Below are positions 33,148 to 43,383 of a stretch of DNA of 64,000 nucleotides, piece after piece. The stretch covers positions 32,323,850-32,387,849 of the forward strand of contig CM047429.1 in the NCBI GenBank assembly GCA_026168455.1, given 5' to 3'. A program made the translations under genes and the position numbers. Every line of letters starts with the position of its first letter. Within the stretch, counting starts at the first letter, position 1. The notes under the pieces were generated by a model. The model did not search any database. It saw nothing but the letters and a program-made list of their open reading frames with translations, and was not told the DNA's origin. Source of the stretch: Theocolax elegans (taxonomy: Eukaryota; Arthropoda; Insecta; Hymenoptera; Cerocephalidae).

Positions 33148-34104
33148 GAGAGAGAATGAGACAGAGCGAGAGAGACAGTGAGAGGAAGAGATAGGGAGAT
33201 AGATAGAGAGAATGAGAGAGAATATAAGAGAGAATGAGAGATAGAGAAAGGGAGAGAGAGAGAGAGATTGAGAGATAGAGAGGGAGAGAGAGAGACAATG
33301 AGAGATAGAGAGAGGGAGAGATAGAGGGATAGAGAAAGAGAGAGAATTAAAGATAAAGAGAGGGAGAGAGAGAGAGAGAAAAGAATGGGAGATAGAGAGA
33401 AAGAGAGAGAGAATAAGAGAGAGAGAATGAAAGATAGAGAGAAAGAGAGAGAATAAGAGAGAGCGAATGAAATATAGAGAGAAAGTGAGAGAATAAGAGA
33501 AAGTGAATGAAAGATGGAGAGAACGAGAGAGATAGAATAAGAAAGAGTGAATGGGAGATAGAGAGCGAGAGCGAGAATGAGAGAGAGAGAGAGAGTGATA
33601 GAGAGCGAGAGCGAGAATTAGAGAGAGAGAGTGATAGAGAGCGAGAGCGAAAATTAGAGAGAGAGAGCGATAGAATGCGAGAGTGGGAGCGAGTAAGATT
33701 GAGGTAGAGCGAGGTAGTGCGAGAGTGAGAGTGAGTAATAATGAGGGACTGTAAGAGGGAGAGAGTGAGTAAGAATGAGGGAGTGTGAGGGAGAGAGAGA
33801 GAGTTAGGAAGACAGAGATAGAGTGAGGGAGAGAGATAGAGAATGGGTAAGAGATTGAGAGGGAGAGAATGATATAGATAAAGAGAGAGAATGAGACATA
33901 GAGAGAGAGAGAGAGAGAATGAGACATAGAGAGAGAGAGAGAGAATGAGACATAGAGAGAGAGAGAGAGAATGAGACATAGAGAGAGAGAGAGAGAATGA
34001 GAGATAGAGAGAGAGAGAGAGAATGAGACATAGAGAGAGAGAGAGAGAGAATGAGACATAGAGAGAGAGAGAGAGAATGAGACATAGAGAGAGAGAGAGA
34101 GAAT

Positions 34105-34200
<96 letters not shown>

Positions 34201-34206
34201 GTGAGA
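33148..34206. repeat. Long GA-rich microsatellite
   Basis: About 1.06 kb of GA-rich sequence with irregular GAATGAGAGATAG units. From about 33880 to 34110 there is a ~24-30-bp higher-order unit containing AATGAGACATAGAGAG. Long Ser/Leu-rich frames on the minus strand are low-complexity artefacts. Confidence 0.9.
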
Positions 34207-34512
34207 ATAAGATAGATAGAATCTTTATTTGGTATTTCGGGGAAAAATCCCCGTATACATATTATGAATATAATCTGCACAGTAACAAATAAACTGAAGA
34301 AAATAAGACACAGTGGAAATCAAAATTAATCAAAACGAAACATTCATTAGGCTAGAGAACAGATAACAAAGTAACATGAGATCATAAATACACAGATAGA
34401 CATATAAGTGGATAACTGAATAAATTAGTATCAATAACATCAATAAAAACAGTAAAGTAAACAACAATAACAATATAAAATATAAAATATAAAATAAAAT
34501 ATAAAATATAAA
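34207..34512 (-). mobile_element. LINE 3'-UTR-only copy (hairpin CGGGGA type)
   Basis: On the minus strand it ends with hairpin CGGGGATTTTTCCCCG, CCAAATAAAG and a TCTATCTATC tail, flanked by GA (plus strand) on both sides. About 306 bp, strongly 5'-truncated. Family uncertain. Confidence 0.65.
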
Positions 34513-34582
34513 GAGAGAGAGAGAGTGAGAATGAGTTACAGAGAGAGTGAGATAGAATGAGAGAGAGAGAGAGAGAGAGAGA

Positions 34583-34935
34583 GATTGATTGATTGATGTA
34601 TTTATTGGGCCAATTATGGGGTAGAAACCCCATAGGCACTAAAGCGAACATAGAGTAAAACTTTTTTAAAACTAGATAATAATATAAAATTCCATAACAA
34701 AAATATAAAATAAAAACCATGACAGAATAAAGAATTAAAATAACAAAATAAAATATATGTACAATTGATTAATAGATTAATAAATTAAAACTTAAAAATA
34801 AATAACAAAATAGTTAAATAACAAAAATAAATAAATAGTAACAAAAATGACGTATAATGAAGCAATGAATCACAGAAGAAATGACAGATGAAATAACACA
34901 GCAATGCCGATTAAACTTAAACTTATATATCCAGG
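34583..34935 (-). mobile_element. LINE 3'-UTR-only copy (family A-like)
   Basis: The minus-strand end reads GCCTATGGGGTTTCTACCCC, then CCCAATAAATA and a CATCAATCAATCAATC tail into TC repeats. About 350 bp of AT-rich UTR, GA repeats on both sides. The hairpin resembles A1 and A2. Confidence 0.7.
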
Positions 34936-35202
34936 TGATAGAGAGAATGAGAGATAGAGAGAGAGATTGATTGAAAAGAGTTATTAATGCCTAGGTTAGA
35001 TATAACCATAAGGCAAAAGATACAGTATAGATAATATAAACTCTAAATCGCAAAACAAAAGAATAATAATGTAACATAGGTAAAACGGTATACTTATATA
35101 AAATATAATATAAACTAGAAATAAAAATATAACATGATCAAATTATAATAGTCAAACAAAAGAGAATTGCGCATTAGCTTATTCTATTATAATCTATTAA
35201 AT

Positions 35203-38103
35203 CTATTCACCACTCTTAACCACTAAATAATCATACAATCTACTCTTAAATATATTGACGTTAGTACTCAAGCGAATTTCAGAGGGCAAAGAATCCCATA
35301 GATCCATTGCCTGAATAGTAAATGAATTTTGGAAAGTACTAGTAGTGGCTTGAGGACGCTCAAAACAAGAATATTTTACACGCGCAGATCGACGTAGTTC
35401 ACTGCTTGGGGGTGGTAACAAAGCAAGCAGATAATCAGGTCTGTTTGTAGTAAGCACCTGATGAGTTAGTAACCCCAGGAAGTACAGACGCCTAGTACTA
35501 ACAGACAGCCAATTCAACTTATCATAAAATGGTTGGAGTCTAACATCTTTTTTAAGTCTGAAAATGAAGCGCACACAAGTATTGAGCAGACGTTGTAATT
35601 TTAAGTTTAGGTAATCCGGGAGATCATTATAAACTACGCAAACATAGTCGAAGTGAGGGAGAATAAGGGATGTGACTAACTTTTTCCTCAGAGCAAATGA
35701 AAGGAAACTACCACTATTTCGAAGCTTATGAAGCACACCATGAATCCTGGAAATGACAGACGAAACTTGGGAATTCCATTGTAAATTTTCAGTAATGATA
35801 AGACCCAAATTTCGAACAGAGCATACCAAATCGATTTTTTGATTATCAATTATGATAGGGCATAGTGAATCCTTATCAACGAACCTTAATTGCTGTACAG
35901 AGCCTATGAGTAAAGCTTTAGTTTTAGCAAAATTTAGCTTCAGACCATGGGTTTGAGCCCAATTTGCAACACGCTCGCCATCCTGTATCAACTTTCCAAT
36001 TGCAACATTGCACTCAGTAGGTTTGGCATGTATACAAAGTTGGAAGCCATCAGCAAATAACATACCAGTAGCAAATAATAACACACTAATTAAAGAATTT
36101 ATAAAAATTAAAAATATAATTGGCCCAGGTGTTGAGCCTTGGGGGACACAAGAAGACGTCTCAATAAAAAGAGAAGAAACATTATTGGGGCCCCTAACAG
36201 ACTGGGCACGCCCCGTAAGATATGAGAAGAGCCACTCAATTACATCATTAGAGAAGTTAAGATGCTTTAACATTTTAAATAACACTACATGATCAATAGT
36301 ATCAAATGCTTTACTAAAATCAAATAAAAGCAAAAATGTTACTTGACCCTTTTCGATAGCTCGGCGTATATCCTCAGTAACTTTAAGTAGAGCAGTTTGG
36401 GTACTATAAAGACTGCGGAAACCAGATTGAAAAGGTGATAGAATGTTATTCGATTCAAGATGAAAAGTTATTTGCTTGGTGATGAGTCGGTCGAATACTT
36501 TAGCAAAGTGCGGGATGTTAGCAATCGGCCGGGTATCAGAAGGCGTCTTAGGTTTAGGGATCTTGCTCACCGGGACAATTACAGCACGCTTCCAAAGTAA
36601 AGGATAGCAGTTAGTCGATAAGGATAGATTAAACAAAGAAGTTAAATAAGGAATAATTAAAGAAAAAACATCCTTGAAATAACTTAGAGAAAGACCATCC
36701 AAGCTATAACTTCTGGCCTTGGGGAGACAAGATACTAATGCCGCCCCCACCTGTTCTGAAGTAATTGATGTAAATTCAAATAGCGGATAATTATGAGAAA
36801 CAGGTAGGCTAAGGATATCTCGTAATTGTGCTGGGGTACAACTAGGATGACTGCAACTAACTGAAGAATAGTGCTGTATAAGCTCATCAACAGAGAAGAA
36901 CTTTAAGGGAGAACTGTGATTATCCCTGATAATTCCCATGTTATTTAGGAGGCGCCAACAATGCGACTGGTCAGTGGTTTCCAGTAAGGATTTTTCATAG
37001 AATGCATCACGTGCACTCTTTAAGTCGCTTTTCAATGCCTTACGTAAGGATTTATAGGTGTCAAGCAGCACTGGATCGTGACTACGCTTAGCGTTTTTAT
37101 ATAGACGATCACGCAACTTGCAACGACTTTTAAGTTCTACTGTAAGCCAAGGGGCTGGACGTTGACGAACTCGCTTAGTTACTAACGGAGCATAATTATC
37201 AAGGTTATGAACTAAAATACTGCGGAAAGAATCAAGGAACGAATCTACAGTACAATGATTAATAGGATTGTCCAATGCAGCAGCAAGATCAGACGAAATA
37301 GAAGTCGCAAATTGGTGATGGTCAAAATTTTTGAAGTCACGCAGAGTAACTGAATTAAATCTAGGAACTTGCGAATTTAACTTGTAATCTATATATATAA
37401 AATCATGGCCAGCAATGAAAGGGCTCTGTGATTGATGGGTTGCAATAATTTTATCAATAGAGTCGACGAGAATCACATCCAACCATGTACTGGAATCAAC
37501 CGTATGATGGGTTGCCTGAAAAGGCACAAGATGAAAAGAATTTTCAGCTATCAAGTCTCTTAAATGTTTACTATAGTAATCATCAACAAGAAGATTTGAA
37601 TTTAGATCGCCTGCAACAATAACATTGCTATATAAATGAGAGCGTAATTGAAGCGCATTAAATAACTTACTCAATACATGGCCTTTGGGACGTCTATAGC
37701 ACGAAGCAAGTAAAACTTTGGCGTTTTTTAAAGCTAATTCTAAAAATAAATATTCAGTCTCATTAATGTTGTTGATTTTAGAGGCATCACGCATTTTAAA
37801 TGGTATAGTGTTACGAACGTAACATGCAACACCCCCTCCTTGCAAAAATTCACGCTTACCAGTAACAGACACTAAACCTCTATCATTACGCACTAAAGAA
37901 TAATTAGGGATATTATAGGTGGAATCTGGCCTATTTGGGGTTAACCATGATTCCGAAACTGATAAGACATCAATGCTTTCAGTGACAAGAAGGGATTCAA
38001 TTTCGGGAAGATGATTTAAGATAGAATTTGCGTTTATTTGTGCAACACGAAGCTTAGAAATACAAGATGAGATAGGAGATTTTGAATTTGTACTAACAGA
38101 GAG
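35203..38103 (-). CDS. LINE B1 ORF2: endonuclease and reverse transcriptase
   Basis: The frame is open from the base after the ORF1 stop (38104) to 35203, about 966 codons. The endonuclease (about 38060..37380) has VAQINANSILNHLPEIE, VSESWL, VIVAGDLNSNL, STWLDVIL and IAGHDF. RT has FDFSKAFD (36326..36303), CVPQGSTPGPIIF and, at 36055..36044, FADG instead of FADD. No RNase H. The C-terminus is LWDSLPSEIRLS. The first ATG lies after the endonuclease N-terminus (GTG at 37893, ATG later). A whole endonuclease therefore needs readthrough of the TGA or a non-AUG start. The protein would nick (TC)n target DNA and prime cDNA. CR1/L2/Daphne-like by motif. Confidence 0.85.
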   Translation of the reverse strand, partial: LSVSTNSKSPISSCISKLRVAQINANSILNHLPEIESLLVTESIDVLSVSESWLTPNRPDSTYNIPNYSLVRNDRGLVSVTGKREFLQGGGVACYVRNTIPFKMRDASKINNINETEYLFLELALKNAKVLLASCYRRPKGHVLSKLFNALQLRSHLYSNVIVAGDLNSNLLVDDYYSKHLRDLIAENSFHLVPFQATHHTVDSSTWLDVILVDSIDKIIATHQSQSPFIAGHDFIYIDYKLNSQVPRFNSVTLRDFKNFDHHQFATSISSDLAAALDNPINHCTVDSFLDSFRSILVHNLDNYAPLVTKRVRQRPAPWLTVELKSRCKLRDRLYKNAKRSHDPVLLDTYKSLRKALKSDLKSARDAFYEKSLLETTDQSHCWRLLNNMGIIRDNHSSPLKFFSVDELIQHYSSVSCSHPSCTPAQLRDILSLPVSHNYPLFEFTSITSEQVGAALVSCLPKARSYSLDGLSLSYFKDVFSLIIPYLTSLFNLSLSTNCYPLLWKRAVIVPVSKIPKPKTPSDTRPIANIPHFAKVFDRLITKQITFHLESNNILSPFQSGFRSLYSTQTALLKVTEDIRRAIEKGQVTFLLLFDFSKAFDTIDHVVLFKMLKHLNFSNDVIEWLFSYLTGRAQSVRGPNNVSSLFIETSSCVPQGSTPGPIIFLIFINSLISVLLFATGMLFADGFQLCIHAKPTECNVAIGKLIQDGERVANWAQTHGLKLNFAKTKALLIGSVQQLRFVDKDSLCPIIIDNQKIDLVCSVRNLGLIITENLQWNSQVSSVISRIHGVLHKLRNSGSFLSFALRKKLVTSLILPHFDYVCVVYNDLPDYLNLKLQRLLNTCVRFIFRLKKDVRLQPFYDKLNWLSVSTRRLYFLGLLTHQVLTTNRPDYLLALLPPPSSELRRSARVKYSCFERPQATTSTFQNSFTIQAMDLWDSLPSEIRLSTNVNIFKSRLYDYLVVKSGE

Positions 38104-38985
38104 TCATAAAAGTTTATCCAGATCGGCAGCAGTAACAATCTGAATACGGTCGGACTTGTCATCCTTACGAACATATATTTTGCCATCACGCGACCATATA
38201 TACTTATAATTAAGAGGTTCAAGCTTACTCTTAACCAAGAGACGCAATTCGTGAATATGGGCTGGCAACATTTCATATAAGTTAAGCTTTTTATCTGAAA
38301 GAACGCCTGAATTTTCAACAAGCTGACCATATTTAATAATACCAAATTTTCGCTTGGTTTCAAGAACAAAATTACGAAGTTCAGCTGACTTAAATCTAAT
38401 AATGATCGATTTAGTGCTAATACTTTGAGTAGAAAGACCCGATGAAGAAGCAGAATCAGTGGCATTAGGCATAAAATTACGCACATCAAGAATATCGCAA
38501 CATAAATGATTAATATTTAACAGTGATAAAATTTTTTTTGCAAATTGATCAATAGGAATCACACAATTCGACGGAATACCTGTGACCCTTAGCTGCGTAT
38601 TCGGCATAGCATTAGCGTACAAATCCTTGAGTTGCTGAACTTCAGCACGTAAAGAAGCATTCTCGGATTCTAGGGCAGTCATACGATGGTTAAAAACTTC
38701 AAAATTATTGTCGAGCTTTTCAAGTTTATCTTTGATAAAGTTAGAATCTGCTTTAGAGCTATTAAAAAGAAAAGCTGACTGCTGTGACTGCGACAGGGAC
38801 TCCCAATTACTCGGAAGTTCCATAACGTCTACGTTATTAAAGGAAGAATCAGCCACCGAATTATTAAATGAAGAATTAGTAGATACGTTTAAATCGCGCA
38901 CAGCATCAAATGTAGTATGTCGAGCCGACGTAGAAGAAATGGCAGCAGTGAGACTATTAATATTGATCAAATATTGCGATTTCAA
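38104..38985 (-). CDS. LINE B1 ORF1, main part
   Basis: About 293 codons ending in TGA at 38104. It has a Ser/Asn-rich start, a likely coiled coil (NFIKDKLEKLDNNFEVFNHR, ALESENASLRAEVQQLKDLY), then a fold like LINE ORF1 RNA-binding domains (LRVTGIPSNCVIPIDQF, IIIRFKSAELRNFV) and a basic C-terminus (IYVRKDDKSDRIQI). It would bind element RNA. There is no ATG at its 5' end. It overlaps the finger frame upstream by 29 bp in the +1 frame, so the two are probably one ORF1. Confidence 0.75.
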   Translation of the reverse strand: MKSQYLININSLTAAISSTSARHTTFDAVRDLNVSTNSSFNNSVADSSFNNVDVMELPSNWESLSQSQQSAFLFNSSKADSNFIKDKLEKLDNNFEVFNHRMTALESENASLRAEVQQLKDLYANAMPNTQLRVTGIPSNCVIPIDQFAKKILSLLNINHLCCDILDVRNFMPNATDSASSSGLSTQSISTKSIIIRFKSAELRNFVLETKRKFGIIKYGQLVENSGVLSDKKLNLYEMLPAHIHELRLLVKSKLEPLNYKYIWSRDGKIYVRKDDKSDRIQIVTAADLDKLL

Positions 38986-39160
38986 AATGGGGTCTTAAAT
39001 TTAAATTACAACAAAGATCAGCTGGCTTATTTTTAAGGTAACGCTTAACGCAACCAGGGTGGAAAAGTTTGTCGCATAAATTACATGAAATAACGTAAGC
39101 GGAAATGTGCTTCATACACCTATAACATTTGATAATACTAGATTTCGTATAATCACTCAT
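38957..39160 (-). CDS. LINE B1 ORF1 N-terminus, PHD-type zinc finger
   Basis: 67 codons from an ATG. The Cys/His pattern (CYRCMKHI, ISCNLCDKLFHPGCVKRYL) resembles the PHD finger at the N-terminus of ORF1 in CR1-group LINEs. The frame ends at TAA just after overlapping the start of the long ORF1 frame. Either a 1-nt lesion or a programmed +1 shift separates them. Confidence 0.7.
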   Translation of the reverse strand: MSDYTKSSIIKCYRCMKHISAYVISCNLCDKLFHPGCVKRYLKNKPADLCCNLNLRPHFEIAIFDQY

Positions 39161-40105
39161 TAGAGGTCACGCTATGTGATTAACAATTTAAATACAAAAA
39201 TATAGCGGTATAGATAAAGAAGCTAAGTAAAAAAAATTAAATAAGAAAAATTTAAAAATTACAGATAAACTAAGATAAACTAAGATGTAACCAGTGCAAT
39301 ATAAATAAATATAAATAAGCAAAGATAAAAAATTAATAATAAAAAATAAACAGCAATAAACGAAAGAACTACATGTAAATAAAAATAGTCATGTAGACAA
39401 TAACGTAGCACTGGTTACATATGATTTGAGTGAAAACCACGAAAATGATTTAGGTGGCACCATCTAGCGGTCACCACGAAAACCACATCGTAAGGTTCAC
39501 GTACCGCATGTAATATAAAGACACGTGTTAAGCTAACCTAAGTAAAACTAAATGTACTCGCAATTTAGATAAAATAAAGCCAGCGATCGCGCAGATATAA
39601 AAAATAACTAAAAGAAAACAGCTTAAGTTAAAGTTAAAACCCGAAAACAGCGCACAGGTAATTAAATGTATTGGCGAAAAAAGCACCAACACACATATAA
39701 CGCGTGTGTACGTATATAGCAAGTACACAAACACGCGCAATATTTCACACACCGAACAGGTTGTCAAGGAAGGTTCTTAGATAGTCACAAAACCGTCACT
39801 GCACTGTAGTATCAGAAGAGGTAGGCAGCAGCGTGGTAGAGGAGACGTTGACCTGAAGTCATGCGAAGCAGCACAAAACCTTGGTCAACATTGACGACAT
39901 CATTCCATCGCAGAGCAATTCAAGAAGATTTTAATTAACGTTCCTTACGGCTCAAGGTATAAAACACATAAATAATATGAGACCAAGACGAGCCCTCGGG
40001 AACAAGGATAGCTGCAAAACAGTCAAACTCCCAATGCACACATTAATAAACCAATAAGGTAAAGTGTAAGTAAGAGCGGTGAAAAGCGTGTATGCTCACT
40101 TACCA
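39161..40105 (-). promoter_or_regulatory. LINE B1 5' UTR
   Basis: About 945 bp upstream of the finger ATG, ending abruptly at GA repeats. Non-LTR elements carry an internal promoter here, but no TATA box is visible. Short frames in it look like chance. Confidence 0.5.
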
Positions 40106-40117
40106 AGAGAGAGAGAG
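40106..40117. repeat. 12-bp GA run between LINEs B1 and A4
   Basis: GAGAGAGAGAGA separating the 5' end of B1 from the CAAT-tailed 3' end of A4. It is the minimal spacer seen between two LINE copies. Confidence 0.85.
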
Positions 40118-43100
40118 ATTGATTGATTGATTGATAAAAACTTTATTGGGCTACGGGAGTTAACCCCCAAAGTAGCACGAGTTGGTACAAAAATGGTTGA
40201 CAAAATAATACAAGATGGTAGAACAAAGTAAGATAAAATAACGTAAAATATAAAATAAAAAAGCATCTAGTCAACGCGTAACAGGCATAAAATACAAAAG
40301 ACTCATCGAAACATAAACATAAGAATAACAGTAACAAGATAAGCAACGCCATGACCCCGACCAGGCAACACCTACAATGACGGGACAAGCGGCTCAATGA
40401 TGCCCTCCGCGACAACGCGACTGGCCCAGGACCGACGGTCGACCTCCGATAGATGATCGAAAAGGCGAGACTGGAATGATACGAAGTATGACATGTCAAA
40501 GTGAGGGACGTGAAGATCGTTAATAAGTTTGGAGGCTGTGATAAAAAAGGAGGCATTGAGGGCCTCAGTGCGGGGTGGCCGATATGTGAGAGGATGATAG
40601 GGAAGACGCGATGAAGAGCGAGAGTCGGGACGGGATCCGGAAAGGGTAAAGTGATGGTGGAGATAGGAAGGGGAGGAAGTCGCGAGAATTTTATAGGCTA
40701 ATGAAGCGATGAGATATGATCTTCTGAGGCCAACCGACAGCCAGCCCAGTTTCAGCCTAAACGGCGTGACGTGCTCCATCCTAGGGATATTGCCCCAGAC
40801 GAAGCGCACACAAGCGTTCTGTAACCTTTGCAATTTGAGGTCGCGCGTACGGTCTACGTCATTATAGGCGGCACACATGTAGTCGAAATGGGGCCACGCC
40901 AAACTCTCGACCAGGGCTTTACGCGATCTCCTGGACAGCGCACGTTTATAAAATCTTAGAGTGTGCAAAACCCCGTGAACGTTTTGAGAAATATATTGGA
41001 TATGTCGAACCCAGTCGAGAGATGGCGCAACCCACAACCCCAGCGACTTAACCACCCGCTCATACGGCAACGGTACGCCGTTTACATTCACCCTTGCCAT
41101 CGAATCAAGGTCAAAGCGCGCCACGTATTGCTGGCTGCCCAGGAGTAAGACCTTGGTTTTACCTAGGTTCAGGGCAAGGCCATTCCTAGACGCCCAGTTC
41201 GCTACCTCGCTAGCATCGCGCGAAATGCTCTCAACTGCCTCGTCAAAATCCGCCGGCAAAAACGAACAATACAGCTGCGTGTCATCGGCAAAAATCATAC
41301 ACCTCGAGGTCTGGAGAACCGCAGGCAGATCGTTTATGAAAATAGAGAATAAAAGCGGGCCAAGGACGCTGCCCTGGGGGACACCCGCGTGCACGGCCGA
41401 CCATCCAGAACGACGACCCCGGTCATCCACCACCGCCTGCGTGCGACCCTCCAGGTAGTGATAAAACCACTCGACCACCACGTCTCCACACCCTAGCGAC
41501 CGCAATTTCCGGAGAAGTGGGCCGTGGGGAACCGTATCGAACGCCTTAGAGAAATCAAAAAGAATCAATATTGTGATCATGCGTCGATCGATCCCCCACC
41601 GCACATCCTCAAGAATCCCAAGCATAGCCGTCTGCGTGCTATGCCCACTACGAAAACCGGCCTGGCGCGATGATATCAAGTTGTTCTGGTCTAAATAACA
41701 CGAAAGCTGGGCGTGTACCACCCTCTCTAGCAACTTCGACACCTCGCTCAGCTGGGCAATGGGTCGCGTGTCCGACATAGAGCTACAAACATTTGTCTTG
41801 GCTAGGGGGCGAAGCAAGGCTCTTTTCCACTGGGCAGGAAAATAGCCAGCTCTGAGCGAGGCGTCGAAAACGCCAGCGAGATGCCCAAGGACGCCCGAGC
41901 CCGCAAGCTTGAGCATCTGAACAGAGATGCCATCGATGCCCATCGCCCGCGAAGTCGCCCGTCCCAGGGCCCTACCGACCTGTGCAGCTGTCACCCGAGC
42001 AAATTCAAAGCGCGACGTCACATCAAAAGGCGCAAAGGTAATGACGTCCGTCAACACATGCTGCGACAGCGGCGCGGCGCGACGCGAAACAGACGAATAG
42101 TGGTCGTTGAGTTCGTCCAGGTTAAAGAGAGCGGACGGAGATGGTCGTACGCGACCCGTTACACCATAACCCCGAAGGACGCGCCAACGCGAACGGGCAT
42201 CAAGCGAGGCCTCCAATTCACGATTTATGAAACTAAATTTCGCCGATTCCAGAGCATTGGAGGCCAGACTGCGCAAACGCCTGTATCGCCCAAAATCCCG
42301 ATTTTCGCCGGAAAGCCTAGCCGTTCGAAAGGCACGCCTCCTCTCCCTAATAAGCCGCATCACATGGGGCGTAATCCACGGCTTACTCCGGGGATTGACC
42401 GTAAAGGCCATCACAGGCGCGACCCGATCGTAAGCTCCCACCAAGGTGCCCGAGAAGCACGCGCTCATCGCCTCCACACACGCTTGAGGAGTGCATTCCA
42501 GGGAATCAGTTACCGAGCCAAAACTGTGGGACGACAAGGGGGTTAGGCTCGCAAAGGAGGACTCAACCTCACGCGCGATGAGTGCCCGATCCACTCCACT
42601 CAAACCCCGCGACTCGAAGCGGCGCGGACCAGCCTTAGGCCTCCGCAAATTAAGACGCAGCAGAATGGAGTCATGCCCGGAATCCGCCAGAAAGGGGGTA
42701 TCTGACTTCGTGTAATCGAAAAACGTAAGGCTGTCGCTCACGATGAATAAGTCGAGCCAGGTGTGTGAGATATATCCCGAACAGTGGGCATGGTGCGTGG
42801 GGTCGGAAGGCATCAACGAGAGATTCAGTTCCGCCATTCGCGACCTCATGTATTCAGTGCCTGAGCAAACCTTAGAAAAGTTGTAGTTGAAATCTCCCGT
42901 GATAACTGTGTGCTCGTATGACGGCAACAAGACAGACAAAAAATCAAAAAAAGCAGCAGGTTGGACAGCCCCGGGGCGTCTATAAACTGCACACAGCAGA
43001 AACTTGAACCGCGAACACGAAATGTCCAAACATAAAAACTCCGGTGTATTATCAAACAAAGGGTCCGAATGGCCAACAATTTTTACCCTGAAGTCATCGC

Positions 43101-43355
43101 GAACGTAAACACCGATGCCTCCCCCCCCCTCCCGACGCGATCTAACCTAAAAAATGAATAACATTGTAAATTAACTATATCTGATGCGTCGAGAGGGGTG
43201 AGAAAGGTCTCAGTGAGGACAATAACGTCGTGCTGCAACGGCAGAACCAGGGCCTCGATCGCGGCAAAATGCGGCTTGATGCGATTGATATTAACGTGAA
43301 AAACACTAAGTGGACAGTTACGATTGACAAATACATTAGAATTATACTTATTGAG
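40118..43355 (-). mobile_element. LINE copy A4 (family A), best-preserved, 5'-truncated
   Basis: The minus-strand 3' end has GCTAC/GTAGC outer stem, GGGGGTTAACTCCC hairpin, CCCAATAAAG and a ATCAATCAATCAATC tail. The 5' end falls just before the endonuclease, directly at (TC)n. ORF2 is nearly intact. The copy is markedly GC-richer than B1 and the surroundings. Confidence 0.85.
40372..43330 (-). CDS. LINE A4 ORF2: endonuclease and reverse transcriptase
   Basis: The 895-codon frame 43059..40372 and the upstream frame 43412..43083 make one ORF2. They are split near 43130 by a run of Gs (plus-strand C run). The endonuclease motifs are VFHVNINRIKPH, LTETFL (upstream frame), VITGDFNYNF, HTWLDLF and DSGHDSILLRL. 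RT motifs are MGIDGISVQMLK, FDFSKAFD (41559..41536), GVPQGSVLGPLLF and intact FADD (41295..41284), followed by WLSVGLRRSYL and C-terminal WASRVVAEGII. No RNase H. All visible catalytic residues are kept. The only clear defect is the homopolymer frameshift, which could be a sequencing error. ORF1 is missing. Confidence 0.85.
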
Positions 43356-43383
43356 AGAGAGAGAGAGAGAGAGAATGAGAGAT
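43356..43383. repeat. GA microsatellite between LINEs A4 and B3
   Basis: GA run with an AATGAGAGATC end, between the 5' border of A4 and the 3' tail of the next copy. Confidence 0.85.

Larger units (their letters stand above)
34966..40105 (-). mobile_element. LINE copy B1 (family B), near full length
   Basis: A 5.1-kb non-LTR element. It has a 5' UTR (~945 bp, 40105..39161), a PHD-type finger frame, ORF1, ORF2 and a 3' UTR with hairpin GGTTATATCTAACC and a CAATCAATC tail. GA/TC microsatellite lies at both ends, with only 12 bp separating its 5' end from copy A4. It is the most complete family B copy here, but RT has a mutated catalytic motif. Confidence 0.85.

Noticed and set aside
33136..34280. 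Long Ser/Leu-rich reading frames on the minus strand
   Set aside because: They are direct translations of GA/TC microsatellite; no stop codons can arise in that repeat. No protein evidence.
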